Positions 21,206-30,923 of a stretch of 64,000 bases of DNA are shown one piece after another (position 1 is the first letter of the stretch; each line of letters begins with the position of its first letter). Origin of the DNA: Flavobacterium acetivorans (GTDB lineage Bacteria > Bacteroidota > Bacteroidia > Flavobacteriales > Flavobacteriaceae); contig NZ_CP087132.1 of the NCBI RefSeq assembly GCF_020911885.1, positions 3,498,456 to 3,562,455 of the forward strand, read 5' to 3'. The notes under the pieces are model-generated. The model made no database searches. It worked only from the letters and a program-made list of their open reading frames with translations, and was not told the DNA's origin. Position numbers and translations under genes: made by a program.

Positions 21206-21664
21206 ATGAATGATAATTTTACAACTGAATATTTTGGCATTGGGATACAAAACGGAAAAACACCTGAAAATCTAGGTGTTTTATGGCGATCTGCACAAAA
21301 CTTAGGTGCTAGTTATATCTTTACCATTGGAAATCGATATGCAAAACAAGCTTGCGACACCCATAATGCTGTAAAATCGATTCCTTATTTCCATTATGAA
21401 AATTTTGAAGACTTTTACAAAAACCTACCCAAAGGTGCGCGTTTAGTTGGTGTTGAATTGGATGAAAATGCAGAAGATTTAGAAACTTTCGAACACCCAA
21501 GACGTTGTGTTTATTTATTAGGCGCTGAAGACAATGGGCTTTCCAAACAAGCGATTGAAAAATGTCATTTTTTAGTAAAATTCAAATCCGAAAAAAGCTT
21601 GAATGTCTCTGTTGCAGGAAGCATTGTTCTTTATGATAGAGGAATTAACAAACCGAGGTCTTAG
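21206..21664 (+). CDS. SpoU/TrmH-family RNA methyltransferase (minimal SPOUT domain)
   Basis: 152 residues: one SPOUT (trefoil-knot) domain without the N-terminal substrate-binding part of larger TrmH proteins. The three family motifs are visible: NLGVLWRSAQNLGA, YLLGAEDNGLS (usually GSExxGL) and SLNVSVAGSIVLYDR, which form the knot and the S-adenosylmethionine pocket. It should 2'-O-methylate a tRNA or rRNA ribose; TrmL has similar size but the target cannot be fixed. The ATG at 21206 lies 4 bases after the -7 box; an in-frame TTG at 21191 would be inside the promoter. Confidence 0.85.
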   Translation: MNDNFTTEYFGIGIQNGKTPENLGVLWRSAQNLGASYIFTIGNRYAKQACDTHNAVKSIPYFHYENFEDFYKNLPKGARLVGVELDENAEDLETFEHPRRCVYLLGAEDNGLSKQAIEKCHFLVKFKSEKSLNVSVAGSIVLYDRGINKPRS

Positions 21665-21713
21665 TCAATTACAATAGCAACAATTAATCAAAAAATCCAG
21701 ATTTACAAACATA

Positions 21714-21745
21714 AAAAAACGCCCTCAAAATTGAGAGCGTTTTTT
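21714..21745. terminator. Terminator between convergent genes
   Basis: A 15-bp stem (21714-21728 with 21731-21745) with one imperfect pair, which is G-U on the minus strand. A-run and T-run flank it, so it mainly serves asnB. Confidence 0.85.
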
Positions 21746-21756
21746 ATTTTAATTAA

Positions 21757-23433
21757 CTATGCTTTTGCATAAGCATCATCATGCACGTTTGCCACAGCTC
21801 TTCCTGATGGATCATTCATGTTTTTGAATGCTTCATCCCACTCTAAAGCAATCTTAGTACTACAAGCCACACTGGCTTCTTGTGGCACACATAAAGCCGC
21901 TGCATCGCTAGGGAAATGCTCTGTAAAGATGGAACGATAGTAATATTCTTCTTTAGATGTTGGGGTTTGTAATGGAAATTTATATTTTGCATTGGCCAAT
22001 TGTTCGTCAGAAACTGCTTCTGCAACTACTTCTTTTAAAGTATCAATCCAACTGTATCCAACACCATCACTAAATTGTTCTTTTTGTCTCCAAGCAACAC
22101 TCTCTGGTAGCATATCTTCAAAAGCCTTACGAACGACCCATTTCTCCATTTTACGTTCACTGGTAATCATTTTATCTTTCGGATTCACTCTCATCGCCAC
22201 ATCCATGAATTCTTTGTCCAAAAACGGAACACGTCCTTCAATACCCCAAGCCGCTAAACTTTTGTTAGCGCGCAAACAGTCATACATGTGTAATTTACTC
22301 AACTTACGTACGGTTTCTTCATGGAATTCCTGTGCATTTGGTGCTTTATGGAAATACAAATAACCTCCAAATAATTCATCGGCGCCTTCCCCTGACAATA
22401 CCATTTTAATTCCCATTGACTTAATCACTCTTGCCATCAACCACATTGGAGTCGAAGCTCGAACTGTAGTCACGTCATAGGTTTCTAAGTTGTATATAAC
22501 ATCTTTCACCGCATCTAAACCTTCCTGGATAGTAAATTTAATTTCATGGTGAATTGTACCAATATGATCCGCAACTTTACGAGCAGCTGCTAAATCCGGA
22601 GAACCTTCTAATCCTACTGAAAATGAATGCAATTGTGGATACCAAGCATCTGTAGTATCATCTGATTCAATGCGTTTTTGAGCGTATTTTTTGGCCACAG
22701 CCGAAGTAATAGAAGAATCTAAGCCTCCTGAAAGCAATACTCCGTAAGGCACATCACTCATCAATTGTCTATGAACAGCCGCTTCTAGCGCAACTTTAAT
22801 ATCTGAAATACTGGTTTCGTTATCTTTTACAGCATCATACTCTGTCCACTCTCTTTTGTACCATTGTACAAACTCTCCATCTTTACTAGTCATATAATGT
22901 CCTGGAGGAAACAATTGAATTTTAGTACAATAGCCTTCCAAAGCTTTCAATTCTGAAGCTACATAAAAAGTTCCATGTTGATCCCATCCAATGTACAAGG
23001 GAATAATTCCCATGTGGTCACGTGCTACAAAATACTCGTCTTTATCTACATCATAAATGGCAAAACCGAAGATTCCATTCATTTCATCGATAAAATGAGG
23101 GCCTTTTTCTTTATAAAGTGCCAAAATAACCTCGCAGTCACTTTCTGTCTGAAAGTTATATTTTCCTTCAAATTGCTTGCGCAACTCTCTGTGGTTGTAT
23201 ATCTCACCATTGGCAGCCAAAACTAATTTACCGTCTTCGCTAAATAATGGTTGCTTGCCCGAAGCCGGGTCAACAATAGCCAATCTTTCATGTGACAAAA
23301 TAGCTTTATCATTGCTGAAAATCCCACTCCAATCTGGTCCGCGATGACGAATAATTTTAGACATCTCTAACACCTGTGGTCTTAAAGTTTCAGCGTTCTG
23401 TTTTAAATCAAAGGCACATACTATTCCGCACAT
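21757..23433 (-). CDS. asnB: Asparagine synthase (glutamine-hydrolysing)
   Basis: 558 residues, close to E. coli AsnB. It makes asparagine from aspartate, glutamine and ATP. The start is fixed by the N-terminal nucleophile Cys2 (MCGIVCAFD). The glutaminase domain (to about 200) has RHRGPDWSG, ANGEIYNH and SDCEVILALY. The synthase domain has the PP-motif GVLLSGGLDSSITS and SGEGADELFGGY. The tail carries a short alanine-rich region typical of the short AsnB type. It has its own promoter and terminator. Confidence 0.95.
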   Translation of the reverse strand: MCGIVCAFDLKQNAETLRPQVLEMSKIIRHRGPDWSGIFSNDKAILSHERLAIVDPASGKQPLFSEDGKLVLAANGEIYNHRELRKQFEGKYNFQTESDCEVILALYKEKGPHFIDEMNGIFGFAIYDVDKDEYFVARDHMGIIPLYIGWDQHGTFYVASELKALEGYCTKIQLFPPGHYMTSKDGEFVQWYKREWTEYDAVKDNETSISDIKVALEAAVHRQLMSDVPYGVLLSGGLDSSITSAVAKKYAQKRIESDDTTDAWYPQLHSFSVGLEGSPDLAAARKVADHIGTIHHEIKFTIQEGLDAVKDVIYNLETYDVTTVRASTPMWLMARVIKSMGIKMVLSGEGADELFGGYLYFHKAPNAQEFHEETVRKLSKLHMYDCLRANKSLAAWGIEGRVPFLDKEFMDVAMRVNPKDKMITSERKMEKWVVRKAFEDMLPESVAWRQKEQFSDGVGYSWIDTLKEVVAEAVSDEQLANAKYKFPLQTPTSKEEYYYRSIFTEHFPSDAAALCVPQEASVACSTKIALEWDEAFKNMNDPSGRAVANVHDDAYAKA

Positions 23434-23472
23434 AACTATATATTTTAAATGTTTTTATTTATTTTGATAAGG

Positions 23473-23501
23473 CAAAGGTGCGTTATCAGTTATAAAAACA
23501 A
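23473..23501 (-). promoter_or_regulatory. Promoter of asnB
   Basis: On the minus strand TTG (23501-23499), an 18-base spacer and CACCTTTG (23480-23473), 7 of 8 to consensus. Leader of about 35 bases. Confidence 0.6.
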
Positions 23502-23646
23502 AACACAAAAACAATATATGATTACATATATGAACCTAAAATTGATTTTTACACCAAATATGTAATTTGAATGATTTTAAATGCGTTGCAAAAGTTCAAA
23601 ATTTTAATTTTTAACAAAAACGCAAAGCAAATAAGCTACAGAAAGA

Positions 23647-24096
23647 CTATGCTATTTCCTCGATGGTATATTTTGTAGTATTAATTTCAAAGCTAAAACC
23701 TACTTTATTCCCCATTAAATGAGCTCCCAGCGGAGATTGTGGAGACAAAGCAATAACATTAATTCCGTCGATATTTATTTTTGGCAATGCTAAACTGAGA
23801 TACAGATAAATTCCATTAGCCTTCACCAAGCTCCCAACAATAATGGTTTCAGCGATTGCATTAGAATCAATTTTATCTAAAACAGCTTTTTGAGCAAGCA
23901 CTTCACTCAGCTTAGTATTGAGTTTTTCCTGCTCCAGATGCATCATCGACAAAGCAGTTTCATGCTTATCACCAGCAGAACCTTTGGCATCATTTTTAGA
24001 ATCTTCGGTCAAAGCCGTAATCATATCTCTGAAAACGTCTATTCTGTCTTGAACCAATTGCAAATAGTACTGATATATTTTTTGTTTGAAAGTCAT
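23647..24096 (-). CDS. GreA/GreB-like protein
   Basis: 149 residues. The last 65 residues resemble the FKBP-like C-terminal domain of GreA/GreB: TIIVGSLVKANGIYLYLSLALPKI, then ALSPQSPLGAHLMGNKVGFSFEI, close to the SPLGRALLGKKVGD stretch of GreA. The first 80 residues are helical and charged (KHETALSMMHLEQEKLNTKLSEV) and could form the coiled coil. In Gre factors an acidic pair at the coiled-coil tip drives RNA cleavage; here the region is shorter and I cannot see the DE pair clearly. Such proteins are sometimes mislabelled 3-oxoacyl-ACP synthase. It probably binds RNA polymerase; role uncertain. Confidence 0.65.
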   Translation of the reverse strand: MTFKQKIYQYYLQLVQDRIDVFRDMITALTEDSKNDAKGSAGDKHETALSMMHLEQEKLNTKLSEVLAQKAVLDKIDSNAIAETIIVGSLVKANGIYLYLSLALPKINIDGINVIALSPQSPLGAHLMGNKVGFSFEINTTKYTIEEIA

Positions 24097-24180
24097 ATTT
24101 TTTATTTTTAACTATATAATGAGAACAAAACCGGCAGCTTTTACAAAAACAGAAAACCTCTTCTTGTCCATAAAAGCGTC

Positions 24181-24188
24181 CAAAGTTA
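24181..24188 (-). promoter_or_regulatory. Candidate -7 box of the GreA-like gene
   Basis: A perfect TAACTTTG on the minus strand, without a TTG at the usual distance. Leader would be about 80 bases. Confidence 0.4.
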
Positions 24189-24319
24189 GGCTATTATTCC
24201 AAAGCCAGAGCCTTTTCTCAGAATCCCTTTAGACTTTCTTATGAAACTTTAACAGGAATTTTTAACTTTACAAAAAAGCAATCTATATTTTTAACCTCTT
24301 AAACTAAAAAATAAAAACT

Positions 24320-24865
24320 ATGAAAAAATCGACACTTCTTGCCACAGCAGTCTGTGCCCTTGTGATGCTTTTATCTGCTAATGCAAATGCACAAAAATTC
24401 CCTGATCTTGACAAAAGCCCTTTGGATGCGGCTTGGTTCCCTAATGATTATAAAGACGCTAATAAAACGGTAAGAGTAATCTATAGCCGACCTCAACTAA
24501 AAGGACGTAGTCTTAACGAATTAGCCCCAAATGGAAAAGTTTGGAGAACCGGAGCCAATGAAGCTGTAGAAATAAGCTTTTTTACTGATCTGTATCTTGG
24601 TAAAACCAAAATAAAGGCAGGCACTTATACCTTGTATACTATCCCAGGGGAAAAAGAATGGACTGTTATCATCAACAAAGATCGAAACGTTTGGGGAGCC
24701 TATACTTATAAATCAGAGAAAGATGTAGCGCGTTTGACTGTTCCGGTAACTACCGCCGACGATTATCTGGAAGCTTTTTCAATGGTTTTTACCAAATCTG
24801 ACAATGGGGTAATTCTTAATTTAGGTTGGGATAAAATGCGTGTTGCTATTCCTTTTATCAAATAA
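24320..24865 (+). CDS. Secreted DUF2911 protein
   Basis: 181 residues with a signal peptide (1-24, ending ANAQ). The rest matches the DUF2911 family of Bacteroidota: VRVIYSRPQLKGRSL, the strongly conserved GKVWRTGANEAVEISF, then GTYTLYTIPGEKEWTVIINK and LNLGWDKMRVAIPF. The fold should be a beta-sandwich in the periplasm or on the surface. No function is established. It stands alone, divergent from the GreA-like gene. Confidence 0.85.
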   Translation: MKKSTLLATAVCALVMLLSANANAQKFPDLDKSPLDAAWFPNDYKDANKTVRVIYSRPQLKGRSLNELAPNGKVWRTGANEAVEISFFTDLYLGKTKIKAGTYTLYTIPGEKEWTVIINKDRNVWGAYTYKSEKDVARLTVPVTTADDYLEAFSMVFTKSDNGVILNLGWDKMRVAIPFIK

Positions 24866-24890
24866 AGCATCCTAAATTTACTTATTTTTT

Positions 24891-24983
24891 ACCGCAAAAA
24901 ACACAACGATTTCACAGGTAGCGCAAAGAATTATAAAAATAAAACTTAGCGAACTTAGCATGAATCTTTGTGTTCTTTGCGGT
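24891..24983. repeat. Long imperfect inverted-repeat element
   Basis: 21-base arms at 24891-24911 and 24963-24983 pair with two mismatches around a 51-base centre. The arm sequence (CCGCAAA..ACACAA.GAT) resembles intergenic repeats I know from other flavobacterial genomes. It sits between two convergent genes and could act as a bidirectional terminator. Confidence 0.55.
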
Positions 24984-24995
24984 TAAATTTTTATT

Positions 24996-26747
24996 TTAAA
25001 AATCAAACTTATAATTGGCACCAACTACAATTTGGAAACCCTGAACCGGATAATTCAACCATTTTTGATACGCCTGATTGGTAATATTATTGGCTCTCAA
25101 GAAACCAGTCAATCTGTCGCTGTATTTATACCCTAAATGAGCATTTACATCAAAATAACTATCTAGAGTTGTTGCTGAATAATTAGCTACAATATTCGTG
25201 TTCGTTTTGATATCCTTGCGATCGCCAACATAGAAAACCGCCGCTCCTGCATACCATTTTTCAGTAATATTAAAATCAATATTCGAGTTCAGTTTCACCG
25301 TTGGTAAATTCCAAGCTTCAGCCTGAAAGTCATTGGTAAAACTATTAAAAGTTCCGCTTACTCCAAAAGTCACATTGTCCGAAAAATCTGCTTTTAAATC
25401 TCCCGAAAAACTCAAAGTTCTCATATCATCATAAACAACTTGCATTGAATTTCCAAAAGCATAATCTTCGTTTGTAATGTCTTCACTATAATCATTGCTC
25501 TTATACAATGCTTTATTTCTTTCATTTCTATACGAACCACGAATATTATAACTCACATTATTCGCTAATTTTCCTTTCAATCCTGCAAAAACATCATATT
25601 GCTTGTCTGTAGGAGCAATATTTAAAGTTGGTGATAAAAATGAATTTCCGTCAACAAAATCCAGATAAGAGTTTTGTTCCAAACTTCCTTCGGCTCCGGC
25701 ATAAAAAATCATCAAATCGCCCACTACCTTATACGAAGCATTAATATTTGGATACACAAAAAATTTATTGTTGCTATTTTCAGTATCAATACTATAAAAT
25801 ACTGATGCTCCTAAATTTAATGTCCAATCATCCTGTTGCATCACAAAACTAGGCGAAACACCCAAATTAGTATAACCGTATTTTAACAGTTGCGCATTAT
25901 TCATGTAGTTCTTTTCAAAACTCCCGCCTACATAATCAACAATAATGTTTGTTTTGACAGCTTCCTCCATCACATCAAACTGCAAAGAAGGTTTGATGAA
26001 AAATCTATTTTCGGCAGAACCAAAATTATCCGTAAAATGGCTGAATTTAGCCGCAGCCTCATTAAAAAACCCTTCTTTAAAACTAATCTTACTACCTAAA
26101 GAAAAAGTAGTATAACTATGTTGAGGATCGATTCCGTTTAACAAATCTGCTCTCCCAGAAGGCATTAATGTATTTCCAAAACCTTCCGGTAATCCATACC
26201 AGTTATAAATCTGATTTTGATAGCCTAAATCAATATTCCAGGACATATCCTTATAATTAGAACCATAAGTCAAATCGACCGAAGTATCATAAAAACGATC
26301 ATCAAGCTCCACTCCGCTTATTCCACCTTGCGAAGAAAGATGGCGAAACATCCCGCCTACATAATCGTTATTATTCAATTGATGATTCACAAATAATTCT
26401 GCATTAAGAGTTCTGTAATTCCCAAATCCTAAAGTAGCATAATTATCATACAAACGGGCTTGTTTTGTTTTATCCACTCCTTCGGCTTTTCCTTTAGAAG
26501 GTGTAAAAGTGGAGGCAACAGGAAAAGAGAAAATCGAATACTTAATCGTTTCTTTCTTGGCATTTCCGGCATCATCCAGAACGGGTGCTTCCGGCACTTT
26601 GAAAGCGTCCGAAAGTGTTGCCGTATAAGGTTTCACCACATTAACCACCTCTGAACCAATATTCTCATCCTTCTTTTGGGCAAAAGAAAGCTGAAAAACC
26701 ATTAACAACAGCACAATACTAATTTTATTTTGGAAATTGAATTTCAT
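24996..26747 (-). CDS. Plug-less TonB-receptor-like outer-membrane barrel
   Basis: 583 residues with a signal peptide (1-23, ending FAQ). A proline-rich linker VVNVVKPYTATLSDAFKVPEAP takes the place of a plug domain. From about residue 95 to the end it is all beta-strands, like a TonB-dependent receptor barrel (LDSYFDVNAHLGYKYSDRLTGFLRANNITNQAYQKW), and it ends in VVGANYKFDF with a terminal Phe. No TonB box or plug is visible, so import by the usual mechanism is unlikely. It lies 122 bases downstream of the TPR gene on the same strand; the two are probably one unit at the outer membrane. Confidence 0.75.
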   Translation of the reverse strand: MKFNFQNKISIVLLLMVFQLSFAQKKDENIGSEVVNVVKPYTATLSDAFKVPEAPVLDDAGNAKKETIKYSIFSFPVASTFTPSKGKAEGVDKTKQARLYDNYATLGFGNYRTLNAELFVNHQLNNNDYVGGMFRHLSSQGGISGVELDDRFYDTSVDLTYGSNYKDMSWNIDLGYQNQIYNWYGLPEGFGNTLMPSGRADLLNGIDPQHSYTTFSLGSKISFKEGFFNEAAAKFSHFTDNFGSAENRFFIKPSLQFDVMEEAVKTNIIVDYVGGSFEKNYMNNAQLLKYGYTNLGVSPSFVMQQDDWTLNLGASVFYSIDTENSNNKFFVYPNINASYKVVGDLMIFYAGAEGSLEQNSYLDFVDGNSFLSPTLNIAPTDKQYDVFAGLKGKLANNVSYNIRGSYRNERNKALYKSNDYSEDITNEDYAFGNSMQVVYDDMRTLSFSGDLKADFSDNVTFGVSGTFNSFTNDFQAEAWNLPTVKLNSNIDFNITEKWYAGAAVFYVGDRKDIKTNTNIVANYSATTLDSYFDVNAHLGYKYSDRLTGFLRANNITNQAYQKWLNYPVQGFQIVVGANYKFDF

Positions 26748-26869
26748 GTTTTTTATATTTTTTTCCTCTTCCCAACCCTCTTCAAAGGAGAAGGCGTTGT
26801 AACAAGGATAATTTTTATGTTAATTTAATACCGTTACATCTCTGTATCTGTATTCTATTTTCTTTACTT

Positions 26870-29800
26870 TTATTTAGATATTGACGAATTGGTTTTAGAT
26901 TCTTCAGCATTGATGCGATCCAATTCCGTTTGCGCTTCTGAAACAACATCAGGAAAATCAGTAAAATTCTGAATAACATTGTCTAAAATGTAAGTCGCCT
27001 GAAAACTGTCTTTCAATCCATAAAAGTTTTTAGCCATCAAAACCAATCCTTTTGCACCAAAATAACGGTAAGCCGAATAATTTTTAGCCAGTTTTTGAAC
27101 CACTACATTTGAAGCCTCAAATTTCCCGTCTTTGTTTTTAAAATAAGCATCATAATACAAAGCTTCTGCTGCCAACTCTCCTTTGGCAATGCTCAACAAC
27201 TTGGCATAACCTGCTCTGGCTTTGGCTTCATCACCTGTATGTACGGCTGAACGAGCGATAATAATTTGGGCATCACTTCGTACATTATCATCTGTTTTTG
27301 GATTATTCAAAACCTTATCGGCATAGATAACCGAGTTAGAATAATCTTTTTGGTCATAATAGCATTTCATCAAATTAGATTGTGCAAAGATTTTATTTTG
27401 AGGAAAATCAGCTTCATTTTCTAAACGAGTTAATACTGGAATTGCTTTCGCTTTTTCGTTATTATCTAAGAAAACCTGAGACAATCTTGCCAAAGATTGT
27501 TCTGTAAACTCACTTCTAGGCTCTTTAATCACATACTCATAATTAGGTATTGATTTGTCTTTTTGCCCTTCGGAAAAATAAGCTTGGGCTAAATAGAAAT
27601 TAGCATTTAACGAATGAATTCCTCTTGGAAAACTAGAAATATAAGCGGTAAAACCGGAGATCGCCTGCTTATTGTTGTTTTGCTCAAATTGTTTCAAAGC
27701 CGATTCATAGGTATCATTATCCAAATCAACATCCGTAACTGCAACAAAGTCTAATGTTCTTACCCAAGTTGCATATTCATCTACCCTTCCACCGTCAACA
27801 TAAATCAATCTCGCTGTCGAAACCGCTTCCAGCGCTTCGGGAGTTTTAGGAAAATCGGCCGCTACTTTTTTAAATTTAGTCAAAGCTTCAGCATTTCGAT
27901 CTGAATTATAATAAATCAATCCTTGACGCAAAACCGCTTTAGCAGTATAAGATCCGTTTTTGAACTCATTGATTAAACGGTCATAGGTTTTCAATGCTAA
28001 ATCCTGCTTGCCGCTGGCCACATAAGTTCCGGCTAATTCATACATCGCATCATCTCTCAAATTTGATTTAGGATACAATTGCAAGAAAGAATTCAGTTCT
28101 TCTATTTTTCGATCATTCTTAGAAACAAACCCATAACAAATTGCTTTTTGATAAAAAGCATAATCCGCATCAAGACCTTTAAATTCAATCACTTTATTAT
28201 AAGCATCCATAGCTGGCCAGTACTTAGAACTCACAAATTGACAATCTCCTAATCGCAAATAGGAATCATTCAATCGTACTTTATCGTCTTTTACCTTATC
28301 AATCTGAGCCTGGAAATGCGTTGCAGCCTGCTCATATTCTTTCAGCTTAAAATAAGCATAAGCGGTATTGTAATTGCTGTTTTTATACTCTGGTGTTGAA
28401 GCAGCACGAGGCAATCCCGAGAATTGCTTGAAACTCAACAATGCATTTTTATAATCGTCCAATACATACTCAGTTTCTCCTTTCCAGAAAGTGGCTCTGG
28501 CAGTAAACTCGGCATCTATTTGTCCTTCAATAGATTTTTTGAACATTTTTGCAGCCTCTTGATAATCCCTGTCTACATACAGTTCTAAACCTCTGTAAAA
28601 AGTAACTTTTTGATAGGCCAATTTATTCTCCCCACTTTTATTTTTTTCCAATAAAACCAAAGCTTCTTTGTAATTCTTTGAAGAAATATAAGAGTCAATA
28701 AGCAATTTTTCTATGACTGAACGGCTGGAGTTGTTTGGGTATTTTTTTATAAATCCTAACAAAACAGAAGGAACACTTTGATACGAATTTCCCAATTCAT
28801 AACTCAATTTCGCATAATTCAAGCTGGCATCCTCTTGTATTGCGGGATCAAACGCCATCTCGGATGCATTTTTAAACGCATTCAAGGCTTCTTGTTTTTT
28901 ATCTAAATTCAAATAACTTTCTCCTAAATGATAATAGGCATTTTGAGCAACGAAATCTTTCCCGCTCACAATTTTATTGAATTGAGAAATGGCGTTTTCA
29001 AAATCATTTTGCTTGTAATAAGCATAGCCCAACTGGTAAAAATCAGTATTGTTCCATTTTCCTTTTTTTCCTTTGTAAGCCGCCAAATATGGAATTGCCT
29101 GATCGTACTTTTTTAAATTGAAATAGCTTTCACCAATAATTTTATTCAACTCTGATTTTTCTAAAGCATTTGATTTTGCCATGGCTTTCTCGCCTAATTC
29201 AATTGCTTTTTGGAAATTCCCCAACTTAAAATTCATATCGGCCTGATAATACGAAAGCTTTTCTTTGTATTTTTCTTCGCCGGAAACTTCATCAAAATAT
29301 TTAGTAGCTTCCTTATAATCATCACCTTCATAAGCCATAAAACCCAAATAATATTTGGCTTGTGAACCGTATTCTTTTGAATTCACCACTTTATTTAAGT
29401 AGGTCGTAGCTTCTTTTTTATTCTTAGAACTAAAAAAAGCATATCCTTTTTGGAAATTAAATTTATCGCGATCTGCAGAACTAAGTTGGCTTTCATCAAC
29501 TTTTTGAAACCATTGCAAAGCTTGCGGATAGTTTCCTTGGTCAAAATAATAATGTGCTACCTCTATAAAAGCCTGGTTGCTCTTAGCACTTGTAGGATAA
29601 TCTGAAACAAAGCGTTCCATCAAATCATCGGCATTGGGATGATTGAGTCGGATAGCACAAGTTGCATCATAATAAGCGCAATCGGATTTCAACTCCTCAT
29701 TTTTTGTTTCTGATTTTACTTTATCAAAAATAATTTGAGCCGAAGCGTATTGATTGTCTTTAAAAAGAGACACCGCCTTGTTAAAATCCTTTAAGTCATG

Positions 29801-29884
29801 GGTGTATATCGATGATTTTTGTGCCGAAACGCTTAAAGTCTGAACAAAAATCAGTAAAAAGAAGAGCCAGGAAAGTTTACGCAT
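26870..29884 (-). CDS. Large secreted tetratricopeptide-repeat protein
   Basis: 1004 residues: a signal peptide (1-21, ending SAQ, no lipobox cysteine) followed by tandem TPR units along the whole chain, at least fifteen by eye. Units such as YYFDQGNYPQALQWFQKV, AYYKQNDFENAISQFNKI and AYFKLKEYEQAATHFQAQI show the W-LG-Y-A-F-A-P pattern. Early repeats resemble YbgF/BamD-type TPRs. It should be periplasmic and act as a scaffold for partner proteins, the first candidate being the barrel protein encoded next. No enzyme domain is seen. Confidence 0.85.
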   Translation of the reverse strand: MRKLSWLFFLLIFVQTLSVSAQKSSIYTHDLKDFNKAVSLFKDNQYASAQIIFDKVKSETKNEELKSDCAYYDATCAIRLNHPNADDLMERFVSDYPTSAKSNQAFIEVAHYYFDQGNYPQALQWFQKVDESQLSSADRDKFNFQKGYAFFSSKNKKEATTYLNKVVNSKEYGSQAKYYLGFMAYEGDDYKEATKYFDEVSGEEKYKEKLSYYQADMNFKLGNFQKAIELGEKAMAKSNALEKSELNKIIGESYFNLKKYDQAIPYLAAYKGKKGKWNNTDFYQLGYAYYKQNDFENAISQFNKIVSGKDFVAQNAYYHLGESYLNLDKKQEALNAFKNASEMAFDPAIQEDASLNYAKLSYELGNSYQSVPSVLLGFIKKYPNNSSRSVIEKLLIDSYISSKNYKEALVLLEKNKSGENKLAYQKVTFYRGLELYVDRDYQEAAKMFKKSIEGQIDAEFTARATFWKGETEYVLDDYKNALLSFKQFSGLPRAASTPEYKNSNYNTAYAYFKLKEYEQAATHFQAQIDKVKDDKVRLNDSYLRLGDCQFVSSKYWPAMDAYNKVIEFKGLDADYAFYQKAICYGFVSKNDRKIEELNSFLQLYPKSNLRDDAMYELAGTYVASGKQDLALKTYDRLINEFKNGSYTAKAVLRQGLIYYNSDRNAEALTKFKKVAADFPKTPEALEAVSTARLIYVDGGRVDEYATWVRTLDFVAVTDVDLDNDTYESALKQFEQNNNKQAISGFTAYISSFPRGIHSLNANFYLAQAYFSEGQKDKSIPNYEYVIKEPRSEFTEQSLARLSQVFLDNNEKAKAIPVLTRLENEADFPQNKIFAQSNLMKCYYDQKDYSNSVIYADKVLNNPKTDDNVRSDAQIIIARSAVHTGDEAKARAGYAKLLSIAKGELAAEALYYDAYFKNKDGKFEASNVVVQKLAKNYSAYRYFGAKGLVLMAKNFYGLKDSFQATYILDNVIQNFTDFPDVVSEAQTELDRINAEESKTNSSISK

Positions 29885-30106
29885 TTTTATTTTATTTTTA
29901 TAATATTCAAATGTATCATATTCTACGGTCTATAACGGCTTGCAAATCGCTTTTATTATGAACATTTTTTTAAACATGGCCACTTTAACATTTTAAGAAA
30001 ATTACTATTTAAACCCAAAAACCACAAATTAAACCCTAATACTGCAAGAACGCCTTCTTTTTAAAATGATCCTCGACAGGAATACTCTTTATTGCTAAAA
30101 TTTATT

Positions 30107-30136
30107 TTGAATACAAGCGTTATCTTATTACTTTTA
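30107..30136 (+). promoter_or_regulatory. Promoter of ftsE
   Basis: TTG at 30107-30109, a 19-base spacer and TACTTTTA at 30129-30136 (7 of 8). It starts transcription near 30141, after an in-frame TTG at 30092, which excludes that start. Confidence 0.6.
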
Positions 30137-30157
30137 CCCAATAAACAAATAGTAACT

Positions 30158-30841
30158 ATGTCTCAAGCTGTACTGTCTTTAAAAAACGCAACCATTTATC
30201 AAGAGGATAAAGTAATTTTATCTAAAATTAATTTGGAAGTAAACCACGGTGAATTCTTATACATCATTGGAAAAACAGGATCAGGAAAAAGTAGCTTAAT
30301 GAAAACACTTTATGCCGACTTACCACTAACCGAAGGAGAAGGCCATGTTGTAGATTTTGATTTAGGAACTTTAAAAGAAGATGATATCCCATTTTTGAGA
30401 AGAAAAATTGGAATTGTTTTCCAAGATTTCAAATTATTACCAGACCGTACCATAAAAGACAATATGCTTTTTGTTCTAAAAGCAACCGGTTGGGTTGATA
30501 AAGATGAAATGGATCGTAAAATTGATGAAGTGCTCGATAAGGTAGGCATGAAAGAATATGCCAATAAGATGCCGCATCAAATATCAGGAGGAGAACAACA
30601 ACGCGTTGCCATTGCCAGAGCTTTGCTTAACGACCCGGAACTTATCCTTGCCGATGAACCTACCGGAAACCTTGATCCACAAACCAGCGCCGAAGTACTG
30701 GAGCTTTTAAGACAAATAAACGCAAACGGAAAAACAATCATTATGGCAACCCATGATTATGCTTTATTGATGAAATTCCCATCGAAAACCTTGAAATGCG
30801 AGGATACTAAAATTTTCGAAGTGGTTCAAAGAGCCGTTTAA
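30158..30841 (+). CDS. ftsE: Cell division ATP-binding protein FtsE
   Basis: 227 residues, one ABC ATPase domain. Walker A is GKTGSGKSS, the Q-loop [11 protein letters not shown] (the DFKLL phrase is typical of FtsE), the signature [14 protein letters not shown], Walker [14 protein letters not shown] and the switch His in MATHDYALL. With FtsX it controls peptidoglycan hydrolases at the septum. ftsX is not adjacent, as often in Bacteroidota, so FtsE assignment over a LolD-like protein rests on the sequence pattern. Start chosen at ATG 30158 from the promoter position. Confidence 0.85.
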   Translation: MSQAVLSLKNATIYQEDKVILSKINLEVNHGEFLYIIGKTGSGKSSLMKTLYADLPLTEGEGHVVDFDLGTLKEDDIPFLRRKIGIVFQDFKLLPDRTIKDNMLFVLKATGWVDKDEMDRKIDEVLDKVGMKEYANKMPHQISGGEQQRVAIARALLNDPELILADEPTGNLDPQTSAEVLELLRQINANGKTIIMATHDYALLMKFPSKTLKCEDTKIFEVVQRAV

Positions 30842-30860
30842 TATTTTCGCACTTATTCCG

Positions 30861-30912
30861 AATATCCTGTTTTTAGTTAAGAATTATTTAAACTAAAAGC
30901 AGGATATTTTGT
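30861..30912. terminator. Long-stem terminator between convergent genes
   Basis: An 18-bp stem (30861-30878 with 30891-30908), one G-U pair, a 12-base loop and T-run. It sits between ftsE and the convergent channel gene. Confidence 0.9.
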
Positions 30913-30923
30913 TTAGCACCGTT

